A DNA stretch of 64,000 nt from Semisulcospira habei (Eukaryota; Mollusca; Gastropoda; Semisulcospiridae): positions 47,260,823 to 47,324,822 of the forward strand of contig BTPG01000004.1 in the NCBI GenBank assembly GCA_036245525.1. Direction: 5' to 3'. Below the pieces are notes generated by a model that was not told where the DNA came from, did not search any database, and worked only from the letters and a program-made list of their open reading frames with translations. Position numbers and translations under genes: made by a program. Positions 1 through 28,833 of the stretch are shown here, in pieces. Within the stretch, counting starts at the first letter, position 1, and the number at the start of each line of letters is the position of its first letter.

Positions 1-470
1 TTAAAGCGTGATTAAATACTGTGCAAGTTTCCTTGTATTGTATGTACACCCTCCCTGTCATCAACCATACATGTTATAAAAAAAAAAAATGTATGTGTAC
101 AGGCTAAAAAAATTACAGGTATATAAATACAAGTATCACAATGGACAATTTCAGGATTTTTAACAAGTGCTATATGTCAAGATTTGCTATCATAATCCTA
201 AGTTGTGGGTCGAAATCGCACCATACCATTGATATGGCACAGTCTATGTAAATTGTACGTGCAATTTATACCCACGACGCACTAATGCAAATATCAGCAT
301 TGTATGCCTTGGTAGAAATCGCACTATACAATCAATGTGGCGCCGCTGCCTACATAACTGTGCAGTGCAATTCTACCCATGATGCAAAGACGAGGGACGA
401 AAATTTGCATCTTTGTTTCTTTTTAACAAGTAAACAAAAGTATACTTTTGTCTGTACCTGAATTCTTAAG
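1..470. other. AT-rich intergenic stretch with two related hairpins
   Basis: No coding signal is visible. Two related inverted pairs occur near 207-275 and 309-378. In each, a GGTMGAAATCGCAC-like arm faces a GTGCAATTNTACCC-like arm, so this is a degenerate palindromic repeat present as two tandem versions. Nothing else can be supported. Confidence 0.4.
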
Positions 471-484
471 GCATTCATGTAAGT

Positions 485-485
<1 letters not shown>

Positions 486-515
<30 letters not shown>
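486..515. repeat. poly-G tract, 30 bases
   Basis: An uninterrupted run of 30 G. Such tracts are potential quadruplex formers and are also error-prone in sequencing, so the length should not be trusted. Confidence 0.9.
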
Positions 516-516
<1 letters not shown>

Positions 517-670
517 TCATACAAATAATGATGTTACAGGTGAAAACAACACACTAGGTATTTTTCTTCTGCTCACCAAGATAACAGAAGCTGAGAATCC
601 CCTAAGAAGCATATTGTAATAAACCCTCATTTTTGTTAAAACCACCAATGCAAGAGTAATTGACTAATGG

Positions 671-853
671 TTAACCCATATTACTCCAAGATTGCATTTC
701 CCAAATTTTCAATGAGTCACCTAAAGGCTATGTACTAGCTGCAGGAGATGGATCGACCATGATAATTCAAGGGTAGTGCCAGATTAGCTTGGCACCTTGA
801 CTTTCTTGGTCGATCCATCTCCTGCTGTAGTGCATCGCGGCTAAATGGGTTGA
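671..853. mobile_element. TTAA hairpin element, family A (copy A1)
   Basis: Starts TTAACCCAT and ends CTAAATGGGTTGA. It carries the family A blocks: CCCAAATTTT, GCAGGAGATGGATCGACC, then the left hairpin arm GTGCCAGATTAGCTTGG. Most of the right arm is deleted, and the sequence resumes at TTGGTCGATCCATCTCCTGC. It is therefore a copy that has lost its palindrome. Confidence 0.75.
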
Positions 854-1039
854 GAATCTCCAGCTGACTTCTACACAGAACCATAATGAGCATTAACTGG
901 CAAGCTCAGTACTTAAACACTTATATCATAGAAATTCCGGAGAGTGAAGTAGCAGAAGATAGCAGATAGCAGTTAGAATTGACGAATATGGGTTGTAAAG
1001 CAGAAATACCAATAATAAATGAAACGTACTGGAATTTAT

Positions 1040-1222
1040 GATTAAATAAAATAAATCAACGCATTAAATAGGCGCTTTACCCAATTGAATATCGACTCAA
1101 AGCGCCGCCGCAAAATGAACCGAACAAACACGCTCACGTGAATCACACGCATTCATTCACACACTGTACATAAACACAGAACATTCACGTGGTGCTAAGG
1201 GCAAGCTCAAGCGAGCTACTGA
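1040..1222 (-). mobile_element. SINE-like retroposon, truncated (copy 1)
   Basis: Reverse-complement match to about 56150-56365. Shared blocks include CACGTGAATCACACGCATTC and GGGCAAGCTCAAGCGAGCTA. The AT-rich tail (TTATTTTATTTAAT type) is at the left end. The other copy interrupts a hairpin element, which shows that it is mobile. No protein is encoded. Confidence 0.65.
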
Positions 1223-1639
1223 AGTTTTTGGAAATTCAAATTTTGGGCTGAAATTGATACCAAAGTCTGCGATATAAACCCCCAAACCCCACCCTCCCTT
1301 GCCTATTCGTTTGATTTCCCTACGCCCAACTTGGAACTGATTGTGATACACCAAGACTTGACTGTGGGTGTTGTTTTGCTCACGCAGATAACAAAAAGAT
1401 TTAAAAAAAAAAAAAAACAGTTGTGAGAAATGCTAGCGTGGGCACCAAGTATACACGCTGGAATAGAGGGCAGGACTGGACTAGCTTGATAGTAATGGAA
1501 CCTTCCCTGCCCAGGCCATCACTGCTGATCCTTTCATAGCTGGTACTGGGAAATAAACTAATAGGTACCGGTCCCTACACTTTAGTTCTTTAGCCTGCAA
1601 AAGACATAGATCCATATCAACCCTTGCAGTAGCATGGGC

Positions 1640-1719
1640 TTAAGTCATTCAAGACGTGCCGCTTCTGGATACACGGCATAAGCTGCGTATCCAGAGGCGG
1701 CACGTCTTGAATGAGTTAA
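1640..1719. mobile_element. TTAA hairpin element, family D (copy D1), 80 bp
   Basis: The whole element is one palindrome of about 36-bp arms bounded by TTAA at each end. The left arm opens TTAAGTCATTCAAGACGTGC, and the right arm closes GCACGTCTTGAATGAGTTAA. The loop is only a few bases. It has no room for coding sequence, so any movement must be supplied in trans. Confidence 0.75.
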
Positions 1720-1722
1720 AAA

Positions 1723-2168
1723 AACAATCACTCTTGCTGGCATAGCATAAATCTATTTACATCATAGTATTGAGGGAATTTTGGAACCACTGGTACTGCA
1801 TTATTTTTGCAAAGGCACACACACACATATACACACACACAAACTTGTTCAACCCCTTCCAGTAGAATGAGATTCCAGTATAGATTTCTGAACAAATGCA
1901 GATCGTATAAATGTAAACACCTTGTACCAATATTATGAAGAATATGTAAAGGTAATGATTTGATGCCACAAAGCTGCATAATGTGATTGTACATAAGGTG
2001 CTTCAAAAATGTCGTGCGAGTCCAGAGACTCTCATATGCCCTCACAGACTGCAGGGGTTTATGAGAATCTATTCATCTTGTGGTCTAACTAATCTACAAT
2101 TCAAACTGTCACAAGTTTCTTTCCATTGCCAATTCCCATATCAAGTTTACATGAGTAAACATGCACCC
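1723..2168. other. non-coding stretch with a CA/TA microsatellite
   Basis: Contains a short (CA)n/(TA)n tract near 1817-1842. The two overlapping minus-strand ORFs here encode low-complexity or unrecognisable sequence and are not supported as genes. Confidence 0.5.
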
Positions 2169-2382
2169 TTAACCCTTTTAGCACCAACACCCTACAGCAG
2201 GAGATTGATTGACCATGATAATTCAAGGGTAGTGCCAGATTAGCTTGGCGCCTTCAGGCGCCAAGCTAATCTGGCACTACCCTTGAATTATTATGGCGAA
2301 TCTCCCTCCGGCAACTGGTACATAGTTGTTAAGTAACACTTCCAAAATTTGGGAAATGCACCCATGGGGCTAAAAGGGTTAA
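2169..2382. mobile_element. TTAA hairpin element, family A (copy A2, near full length)
   Basis: Good reference copy of 214 bp. The terminal inverted repeats are TTAACCCTTTTAGCACC and GGGGCTAAAAGGGTTAA. Inside, GACCATGATAATTCAAGGG leads into a hairpin whose arms read GTGCCAGATTAGCTTGG and its complement around a GGCGCC-TTCA-GGCGCC loop. The right flank carries CAACTGGTACATAGTTGTTA and CCAAAATTTGGGAAATG. Confidence 0.8.
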
Positions 2383-2559
2383 ATCAGAATAAGACATCTG
2401 ACAATCACCCTGCTTGAAAACAACCAACCATAAACACAACATCAGTAATAACAGTAACAAGGAAAAGTGCACGATTAATCCTATCTACCCAGTAGGCGAC
2501 CACCAGTTTCCTGACCTCTTCCTGTTGCGAGATGACAACCAGTCAAGCTCGTTCAACCC

Positions 2560-2800
2560 CCGATGCCATACAGCAGGAGACGCAGTTACCATGATGGTAA
2601 TCTGTGTCCAGTTTTGGACTGTCGCACACTGCGGACTGGCAATGTGGAACTGTCCTACAGACCACAGATCATGCCCTGCAGTCCCGACACCTGTTTAAGG
2701 GTAGGACCGCGTTAGCTTGGTGCCTCAATCACCTGACACCAAGCTAACCAGGTACTACCCTGAAACTTCCTTGGTACTCTTACCTACTGCAACTCCCTAG
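2560..2800. mobile_element. diverged family A hairpin remnant
   Basis: The blocks ATACAGCAGGAGAC, AAGGGTAGGACC, GTTAGCTTGGTGCC and its inverse, and TACTGCAACTCCC appear in family A order with many substitutions and an extra segment before the hairpin. This is an old copy. Confidence 0.5.
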
Positions 2801-2913
2801 TTTGGTCTTTGGGTGGAAAGAGGGTACCCACGGTCCCTTGGGTGGTCACCTTATACAGGTTTCATACTGTCAGCTGAAAATATCACAAATGTTTGGGGGG
2901 AAAAAGCAAGCAT

Positions 2914-3223
2914 TTAACCCATTTGGCCCCAGGAACCTGTAGCAAGAGTGGGGTTGATCATGATAATTCAAGAGTGCCAAATGAGCTCAAGCTCATCTAG
3001 CACTACCCTTGAATTATCATGATCAACCCAACCAAAATGTTCATAATTATGCTATAATGTTTTTATGTCTTGTTTGTACTATTTGTTATAAATGTACCAC
3101 AAGCGAATTTCTCTTTTCCAGATAATAAAGTACTCTTATTCTTATTCTTATCTCCTACGACTGGTACAGTCGTTCAACAACGCCTCCAAAAGTTTGGAAA
3201 AAAAGTGGGGTTAAGAGGGTTAA
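2914..3223. mobile_element. TTAA hairpin element, family A (copy A3), interrupted
   Basis: Left end TTAACCCATTTGGCCCC, right end GGGTTAAGAGGGTTAA. The right half is displaced by an insertion at about 3031-3150. Removing the insertion joins GATCAACCC to TCTCCTACGACTGGTAC, which restores the family order. Confidence 0.7.
3031..3150 (+). mobile_element. LINE 3' tail inserted in hairpin copy A3
   Basis: About 120 bp of AT-rich sequence ending in GATAATAAAG followed by TTCTTA repeats. This is the kind of 3' tail left by a severely 5'-truncated non-LTR retrotransposon. Similar CAATAAACT-type tails occur near 21125 and 34125. Confidence 0.5.
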
Positions 3224-3304
3224 CATTCAGGCTATCAAATAGCGCCTTTTGTGGAAGTCATTCATTCATGCCTTTGACAAAATGTGCTAACAACAGACAC
3301 AAGG

Positions 3305-3384
3305 TTAACTCATTCGCGGCCAGCCGCATCCGGATGCGCAGCTTATGCCGCGCATCCGGATGCGGCTGGCCGCAAATGAGTTAA
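3305..3384. mobile_element. TTAA hairpin element, family D (copy D2), 80 bp
   Basis: TTAACTCATTCGCGGCCAGC and its near-exact inverse GCTGGCCGCAAATGAGTTAA enclose CATCCGGATGCG-type arms. The length matches D1 and D3, but the arm sequence differs. Both arms must therefore have changed together. Confidence 0.75.
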
Positions 3385-3389
3385 AAGTT

Positions 3390-4420
3390 TTCCTGAGTTC
3401 ATGTAGTCACAACCTGCATGAACCAAGCCCTGTGACCATGCATGTACACCTAGCTTGCAATGAGGCAACAATCAATAAAGAAAGGAAGAAATTGCTTTGG
3501 AATGATGACAAATGTAAACAAGGAGTACCCATTTTTAACTGTTACCGCTTTGGCTGTCGTCAGTGGTTATTGTGATTATACGATTCCTGTAGGAATCGTT
3601 GCAACAATAAATACCACTGAGAACCAAAGGGTTAATTTGTGTAATTCTAAAGCCAGCTTTCTTCCTTGTTGGTTAGTTTATTGCACGGACACGTCCGGGT
3701 CACCTTTTTGGTCTGAATTTGACTCCCTCCCTGCCACTGCACATATATTTTGTTTTTCTGAAATATTTGTTCATTTAATGACCAAATGCTACAACTGTCC
3801 AAGGAACATGGTTACAAACTGGTCTCGGCAAGAGGCATATATCCTCATGAGTCCCTTGTGATCTATGTCTCTTGCAGTTGGATCGCTTGCATTGCTTCTT
3901 GGCAGTAAAAGCGTTAACATAACAACCATCTGAAAAATCAAAACCAAAATATATGCTACTTCAACCCGCATTTCCCCATGATTTAAAAAGTCCTTCAGTA
4001 TCAAGATGCACAGCATTACTCAAAAAAAAAAATATTGATATATATATTGTAATCCAAAAGGACATAAACAAAATACTCCAAAAGGACATAAACAACAATC
4101 ACAAACCAGAGGTGAGGCAAGCGCCGGTTGTTAGTGTACATTTACCAAGGGAAATCACCCCGTGCGGGACAAACAAGCTGATCCTCTGTCCCTTTATGGC
4201 ACCCAATCCCCAGCCCACAAAAAAAAAAAAAAAAAACACTTGGCACAGAGTGCAAGGCGGTCATACCTACACATTCTGTGATTAGGTGCCATAATGGTAT
4301 AAGTATAGAAGGACTTAGGGGATCTTTTAAGCACTGGTGTGTGTATTTTGGCTGTCAGTAGCGTTTGTTTTCATGATTACTGCAGTAATCATCGTGACAA
4401 AAACTACTTCTGAGAGCCAA
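3390..4420. other. intergenic stretch without recognised gene
   Basis: No coding signal beyond short chance ORFs. It contains an A-run near 4210-4227 and a tandem pair AAAAGGACATAAACAA near 4058-4096. It lies downstream of the GNPNAT1 3' end on that gene's strand. Confidence 0.4.
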
Positions 4421-4424
4421 ATTG

Positions 4425-4505
4425 TTAACTCATTCGAGACGTGCTGCCTATGGATACTCGGCGAACTGCCGCGTATCCATAGGCAGCACATCTCGAATGA
4501 GTTAA
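4425..4505. mobile_element. TTAA hairpin element, family D (copy D3)
   Basis: TTAACTCATTCGAGACGTGC at the left, CATCTCGAATGAGTTAA at the right, with arms TGCCTATGGATAC and the inverse around a loop of about 10 bases. It directly abuts the coding-looking stretch at 4550-5000. Confidence 0.75.
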
Positions 4506-4549
4506 ACAACACGGGACTGACAAAGTTTGCATGACTCCATGTGTTACTA

Positions 4550-5000
4550 AAGTCTTTTATGATTGTCTCATGCCAATTTAACCTTCGTCGTACTTTGCTT
4601 AGTTGTATTACCAAACTGTTGACAAAGTCACGAAATTCAAGTTTAATATTTGGACAAATAATCATGATAAGTATGTAAAACACCTCTTTGGGTGTGTAGT
4701 CACGTACAGAGTATGGCAAAAGTTGATCCCAGTAATGTGGGGTAGAGTGTGGTGGCATTATTGGAACATTATTATTTTTGGTACATGCACTGAAAGCTAA
4801 GTGCTTTCGCAACCACAATTTGCAACACATCAGGTTTTGCACCATTTGAAACAATAACTGATTCTGTTGGCTGCAATGACAGCTGCTGCTCACACAAAGC
4901 TTTGAGTAGAGCAAAAACATGCTTACTGAGGTGTTTAGCTGCCCATGTAAGTCTAGATCTCATGGGAGCCAAGTGCTGGATGTGAACATTGTTGTGTGGC
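4550..5000 (-). pseudogene. unidentified coding-looking fragment in two frames
   Basis: Reading the minus strand from about 5000, one frame gives a leucine-rich stretch containing WAAKHLSKHVFALLKALCEQ and SVIVSNGAKPDVLQIVVAKA. After two stops near 4780 a second frame continues with RDYTPKEVFYILIMIICPNI, FRDFVNSLVIQLSKVRRRLN and WHETIIKDF. Amino-acid usage is protein-like in both halves, and the shift could be a frameshift or an unrecognised splice. I do not recognise the family. It could be exons of a neighbouring minus-strand gene downstream of GNPNAT1, a processed pseudogene or an old transposon protein. Confidence 0.3.
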
Positions 5001-5379
5001 TGATTCTAATACAAAATGGAATTCAAATCACCAAACTCTATCCCGTAAGTCCAAGTCCAACAGCCAGCATTCCATGCGACTCAAATTAAATGCAGAATTC
5101 ACCAAAGATGCCCTGACTTGAAAGCAAAAAGCTGTGCAACCCTGCTATGCTAAAATTAGGTTTGGAGTCATATGTCACTAAAAAATGACCCATCATACTG
5201 GCAGCTGGTCAACTGACCTGTTCAAGTGTTGATGGTTCTGTCAGACCAAATGTATCTGTGTGTGTGTGCATCTGTTCTGTTTGTTTTGGATTTTTCAACC
5301 ACACAGTTGACATAATTTCTGTCACCGGATGGATACATGTAGAATACATTCTCACAAGCAGCCCCCTTATGCAGCAGGC

Positions 5380-5593
5380 TTAACCCTTTTAGCCCCAGAT
5401 CCCTACAGCAGAAGATGGCTTGACCATGATAATTCAAGGGTAGTGCCAGATTAGCTTGGCGCATCCAGGCAGCAAGCTAATCTGGTACTATCCTTGAATT
5501 ATCATGGTCAAGCCATCTCCTGCAAATGGTACATAGTCGTTAGGCAACACCTCCAAAATTTGAGAAATGGGAACTTGGGGCTAAAAGGGTTAA
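5380..5593. mobile_element. TTAA hairpin element, family A (copy A4, full length)
   Basis: 214 bp, TTAACCCTTTTAGCCCC to GGGGCTAAAAGGGTTAA. The hairpin arms begin GACCATGATAATTCAAGGG and end in the exact inverse. Its length is identical to copies A2 and A6. Confidence 0.8.
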
Positions 5594-5856
5594 TTTGGAA
5601 GACAGCTATCATAAACAAATGTTTGAATTTTTTGGCCATCTGGTCTCATTATAAATCACAGTAAATGATGTTTCTTTAATTTAAAATGTTATTCTTGAAT
5701 CCAACATGCGATTAAACTGACCCACTGAAATTCTTTTTTTTTTAAATGACAATGTATTCCTGGTGAGCCAGTCACTCTCAACTATACTGTAACTCGGTGT
5801 CCTCACTGCAAGTAATGAAGAAGCTAAACTGCAAATTGTAGCTCTCAATCTCTGTA

Positions 5857-25061
<19,205 letters not shown>

Positions 25062-25300
25062 TTTCCAGATTGTTGTCAATGATTCGACCTGACGACTGTC
25101 GCGTACCACAAAGATCCGTCAACGTGGCCTACCGATCCATGAAAGGCGCGTCTGCTACAAGGAAAAGGTAAAAGCGAGGTCCGTCTTTTTACCGAAATGA
25201 ATCGAAAGATACCAAAATGACGCTAAATGCTATCCAATTGAAGTCCAAGGATACCCACTTGATACCCAAATGACTGAAGCCAAATGATACCCGATGATAC
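25062..25300. promoter_or_regulatory. probable GNPNAT1 5' UTR and promoter side
   Basis: Upstream (to the right, minus strand) of the inferred ATG at 25061. It includes CpG-bearing sequence (GTCGCGTACCACAAAGATCC). No TATA box or defined start site is evident. A short ladder of GATACC words lies at 25205-25300. Confidence 0.35.
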
Positions 25301-25319
25301 CTAAATATGTATGTGTCTG

Positions 25320-25560
25320 GGCAGATATGATGGTGCTCACGTCAGTGTGTGTTTCAGTGTGTGTGTGTGTGTTCTATGGTTGTGTCTCAGTAAGGCCAAG
25401 AGGCCTTGTGCGTTGGTCTGTGAGTCAGTGCATGCGTCAGCCGGTGTGTGTGTGTGTGCATGGCCGCCCGTGTGTGCGTGTCCGTGTGTGCCGCTGTTGT
25501 GTGCCGCACGGTGTGTGCGTGCCAGGGGCGAACCAGTTACCTTGAGGGGGTGGCCGGGAG
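25320..25560. repeat. TG-rich simple sequence
   Basis: GTGTGTGT and GTGCGTGTCCGTGTGTG tracts. Cysteine/valine-rich ORFs on the plus strand and His/Thr-rich ones on the minus strand are artefacts. Confidence 0.7.
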
Positions 25561-25577
25561 GAAGTGTGCTTGTGTTG

Positions 25578-25905
25578 GTTGGTTGGTTGGTTAGTTCGGG
25601 CTTAACGTCCACAGCACCGAGATGATCATCAGTGGACGGCCCTGACGGGCGGGTTATGGGGGACAGGGAAATCTATTGCCTATGGATTACGACCTGAACA
25701 CTGATCAACTCAGGCGCACTCCAACTGTGCCACTTTGATTTACCAGGACCTTTCAACGGACATGCTATTGAACAAATCTGTTTTTTCCCCCTGGATTGTG
25801 AGTCCAGCTATCGGGGTCGGGACGGGATTCGAACTCACGATCACCCGGCGATTCCCTTCACTCTCCTGCTCCGAGCTATTTCGGACTCTATGCGTGCTTG
25901 TGTGA
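25578..25905 (-). mobile_element. tRNA-derived SINE with (CCAA)n tail
   Basis: On the minus strand, a polymerase III A box (TAGCTCGGAGCAGGAGAG) is followed by a B box inside GTGAGTTCGAATCCCGTC, as in tRNA genes. About 200 nt of unrelated body follow, and the 3' end is GGACGTTAAGCCCGAACTAA plus CCAACCAACC. The end GACGTTAAGC is shared with the retroposons ending at 32055 and 48898, which suggests that the same LINE machinery mobilised them. Confidence 0.75.
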
Positions 25906-26102
25906 AAACTCGCCAAAATATAAGTAGGGGGAGGCGGGGGTGGGGGTGGGGAGGGGGCTCCAAACTGACACCCCCCAAAAGAGACTTTGCGGTCAGTTCA
26001 TAGCATTTTAAATAATTTTGGGGCGAGGGGGATATGAGGGGCGAAACCCCGGCCCGGCTGCTGGAACTGACCTCCCACCCACCCACCCCAGATCCGCCCC
26101 TG

Positions 26103-26137
<35 letters not shown>

Positions 26138-26929
26138 CGTGTGCGCGGTGTGCGGTTTGCGGTGTGCAGTGTGCCGCATATGTGTGTGCCTACATCAACT
26201 CTAATAATCCTGTGCAACCTTCATATCATTTGGCGTGTAAAACTGACCGGCCACGTCTTCAGCACAACTGAGGTGAGACTATATCAGTGGCACACTTCAC
26301 GAATATCATATAGCATTGCAAATTATGTAAGTTTGCATTTAGCAAAGAGCGACAGCCGGCTTGTACTGAATAATAACTTAGATCGTCAAACCGGCTGCCA
26401 TTACTGATGCCGCCGCGGATCCCGGGCTGTTTGACCCCAGCGGCTTAGGCCATATGGACTCGGAAGTTCAGTGTAACTGAGTGATATTCCCTCCGCGGCA
26501 TTGTGCCGTACAGATTAAAGTCAGGTAAAACTGAAAAATAAAACAACAACACCTGAAAGCCGGGCCGACCGGACTGACAGTCACTGAGTGTAGTCACAGT
26601 TTGACTGACTTTTACAGAGCCGCGGCAGTTGCGGCACGTCAAGTCACGGCACATGGCAAATCAAAACATTAGTGCAACTATATGGTCCCATGTGCCGCCA
26701 AGGTGGTGGCAACCAAGGACTCTAAAAACTTCAAATGGCACAGACTCAGTCAGTCCCCGCAGACTCCAAAGAGTGTTCAGGTGTGTGCATATGCTTTGTT
26801 GGTGAACACAAATGGTAACTGAAGTGACTCCGGCCAAGCAGCAGCCTGAGTGCCACTATGACTGATGAGCGGAACAGTTATCGATATGTCCTCCCTCTCT
26901 CTAACACACACACTCGCATGCACACACAC

Positions 26930-26977
<48 letters not shown>

Positions 26978-27125
26978 GACTGACACACACTGACACACCC
27001 GGCACACACACACACTGACACACGCACACGACACACGCGGCACACGCACTGACACACACACACACATACACGCACACGCGCGCACCATCACACGCCGTGG
27101 GGCTCCGGCCATAGTACACAGTATA
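25906..27125. other. intergenic region between the two genes, microsatellite-rich
   Basis: G-rich 25926-25960, (TG)n 26106-26135 and (CA)n 26930-26975 with CACACG variants to 27090. The ORFs here are low-complexity. No exon recognised. It forms part of the spacer between the divergent genes. Confidence 0.5.
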
Positions 27126-27838
27126 GTGACTGACGCTGAATTGGTATACCTCGCCCTGTACGTAGGTTAAATGCACCAGCGGCGCCATTGTTGCTATTTT
27201 AGCACCAGACCGGTCACTCGGAGTCAGTCATGTGCACCAGAACTGTGCGCACAGGTAGGCTTCTGCGCTTCTAGTGTGGTCTCATACGTTTACGCGGAAT
27301 ATTGTGATCGCAGTCAAAAAACGGTTCGTTTCCGGATTTACTTTTAGCATTACCTCCCCTAACGCGCCAGTTTTGTGTAGAGATGGTGGAGGCTTGTGTC
27401 ACGCCCTATGCCCCTGAATCAAGTTCATTGTATTTGTAGTGCATTCATCTCTTGTACAACAACTATGACAGTGCTTTCTGCCACAAAGTGACACAGATGT
27501 TGCAAAATCACCACCATTGAGGAAAAAAGCTATTTTTCCAATCGCGGCTTCCAAATCGTGTAATGTTTCATGGTGCTACCGGCATAAGGATGCATTATTG
27601 CTGGATTGCATATGGGGAAGGGTTTATTCTTTATTCATCTTATTTTGCAGCAATCAAACGTCACGTGATTCTTTTCCGAGATTGTTCATTACAGGTGCTG
27701 AAAGCACACGCTCTAAACCGATCTGGTGCACATCAGTGACCGGTCCGAGCAACTGGTCTGGTGCGAAAATAGCAACAATGGCGCCGCTGGTGCATTTAAC
27801 CTAGGCACTGGGCGAGGTATACCAACTCAGCGTCACTG
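27126..27838. mobile_element. foldback element with about 110-bp inverted arms
   Basis: Left arm about 27126-27237 (GACGCTGAATTGGTATACCT, GTGCACCAGCGGCGCCATTG, GCACCAGACCGGTCACT). The right arm, about 27717-27838, is its inverse with few mismatches. A unique middle of about 480 bp encodes nothing recognisable. A partial arm occurs at 13925-13960. It lies about 500 bp before the CRLS1 start codon. Confidence 0.7.
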
Positions 27839-28335
27839 ACCAACAGACATACACATCACAAGCGCCGGCACACCTGTGCGCACAGACCTACATGGTACAC
27901 CACACTGACTCACTGATTTGGGTATGCCCGCGATACCCCCCCGCCCTCGGCCACCCCCACTCCCCCACCCCAACACTGACACACACGGCACACACACACA
28001 CACACACACTGGCCGCCGACACTGACACAGCAGACATGCATACATCAAACTGACTGTTGCATTTGGGTATCATTTGGGTTCGTTTGGGTGCATTTGGTTA
28101 TTATGTGAGTTAATTTTGGGTAAAATGACGGACTGGGTAAAAGAGGATATTCTTAAAATAGTTATATTCAAACATATTCAAGAAGTTAAAATGATTGTTA
28201 CATACCATTAGACACAAGCACATTTCCTGCGATATGATATATGATACTGTTTTGTTTGTTTGTTTAAACACGTCGTGTGAAAAATAGTAAACAATTTGTA
28301 GTTACAGATGTTTAGGTTTAGAGGTTAAAACAAAA
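27839..28335. promoter_or_regulatory. probable CRLS1 upstream region and 5' UTR
   Basis: Starts with a CA-rich part (27975-28010) and becomes AT-rich. GTTTAGAGGTTAAAACAAAA immediately precedes the ATG at 28336. No TATA box or start site can be assigned. Confidence 0.35.
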
Positions 28336-28833
28336 ATGGCGGCTTCCATGTGGAGTACCTGTCGATTCAGCGCCAGAAGCGTTTTGCCTTGTGGACGAGG
28401 AACGTCAGTGTACGAGAAAGACCTCATCCATTCCGGAATCATGAGGTCGTGTTTGCTTTGCAGAGGCATCAGCAATGTATCGCGCAAGATGCGGTTCCTT
28501 GCCACTTCCTCAGTGACCCGGCATCTACTCACGTCAATGAAGGACGAACGTGAAACATGTTACGGTTTTACACGTTTGTCTGCAGCAGTTACATCGAGGA
28601 CAGCATTATTTAATAGGGCCTTCACAAACCTAAGTACATCATGGTGTCGGACAATATGCAGTTCTTGTGTTGTTTTTTCTGAGCACAACTTGAATTCATC
28701 TCCAAAAATTGCTAATAGCAACAATAACAATGCCACAAAACTAAAGTGTAATTCTCATAACGGACTGGGACAGGCCAGACAAGGAGGACTAGAGAGACCT
28801 GTTCAAGAGACGATGAGGGCGAAAAAGGAAAAG
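28336..28833 (+). CDS. CRLS1: CRLS1 exon 1
   Basis: 166 codons, ATG at 28336, donor GTATAT after GEAKKEK-like AKKEK. It holds the presequence and a poorly conserved spacer. The long N-terminal region explains the extra length over the human enzyme. Confidence 0.85.

Noticed and set aside
26777..27188. Cys/Val-rich ORFs of 65-111 codons
   Set aside because: They are read-outs of a CA/TG microsatellite.
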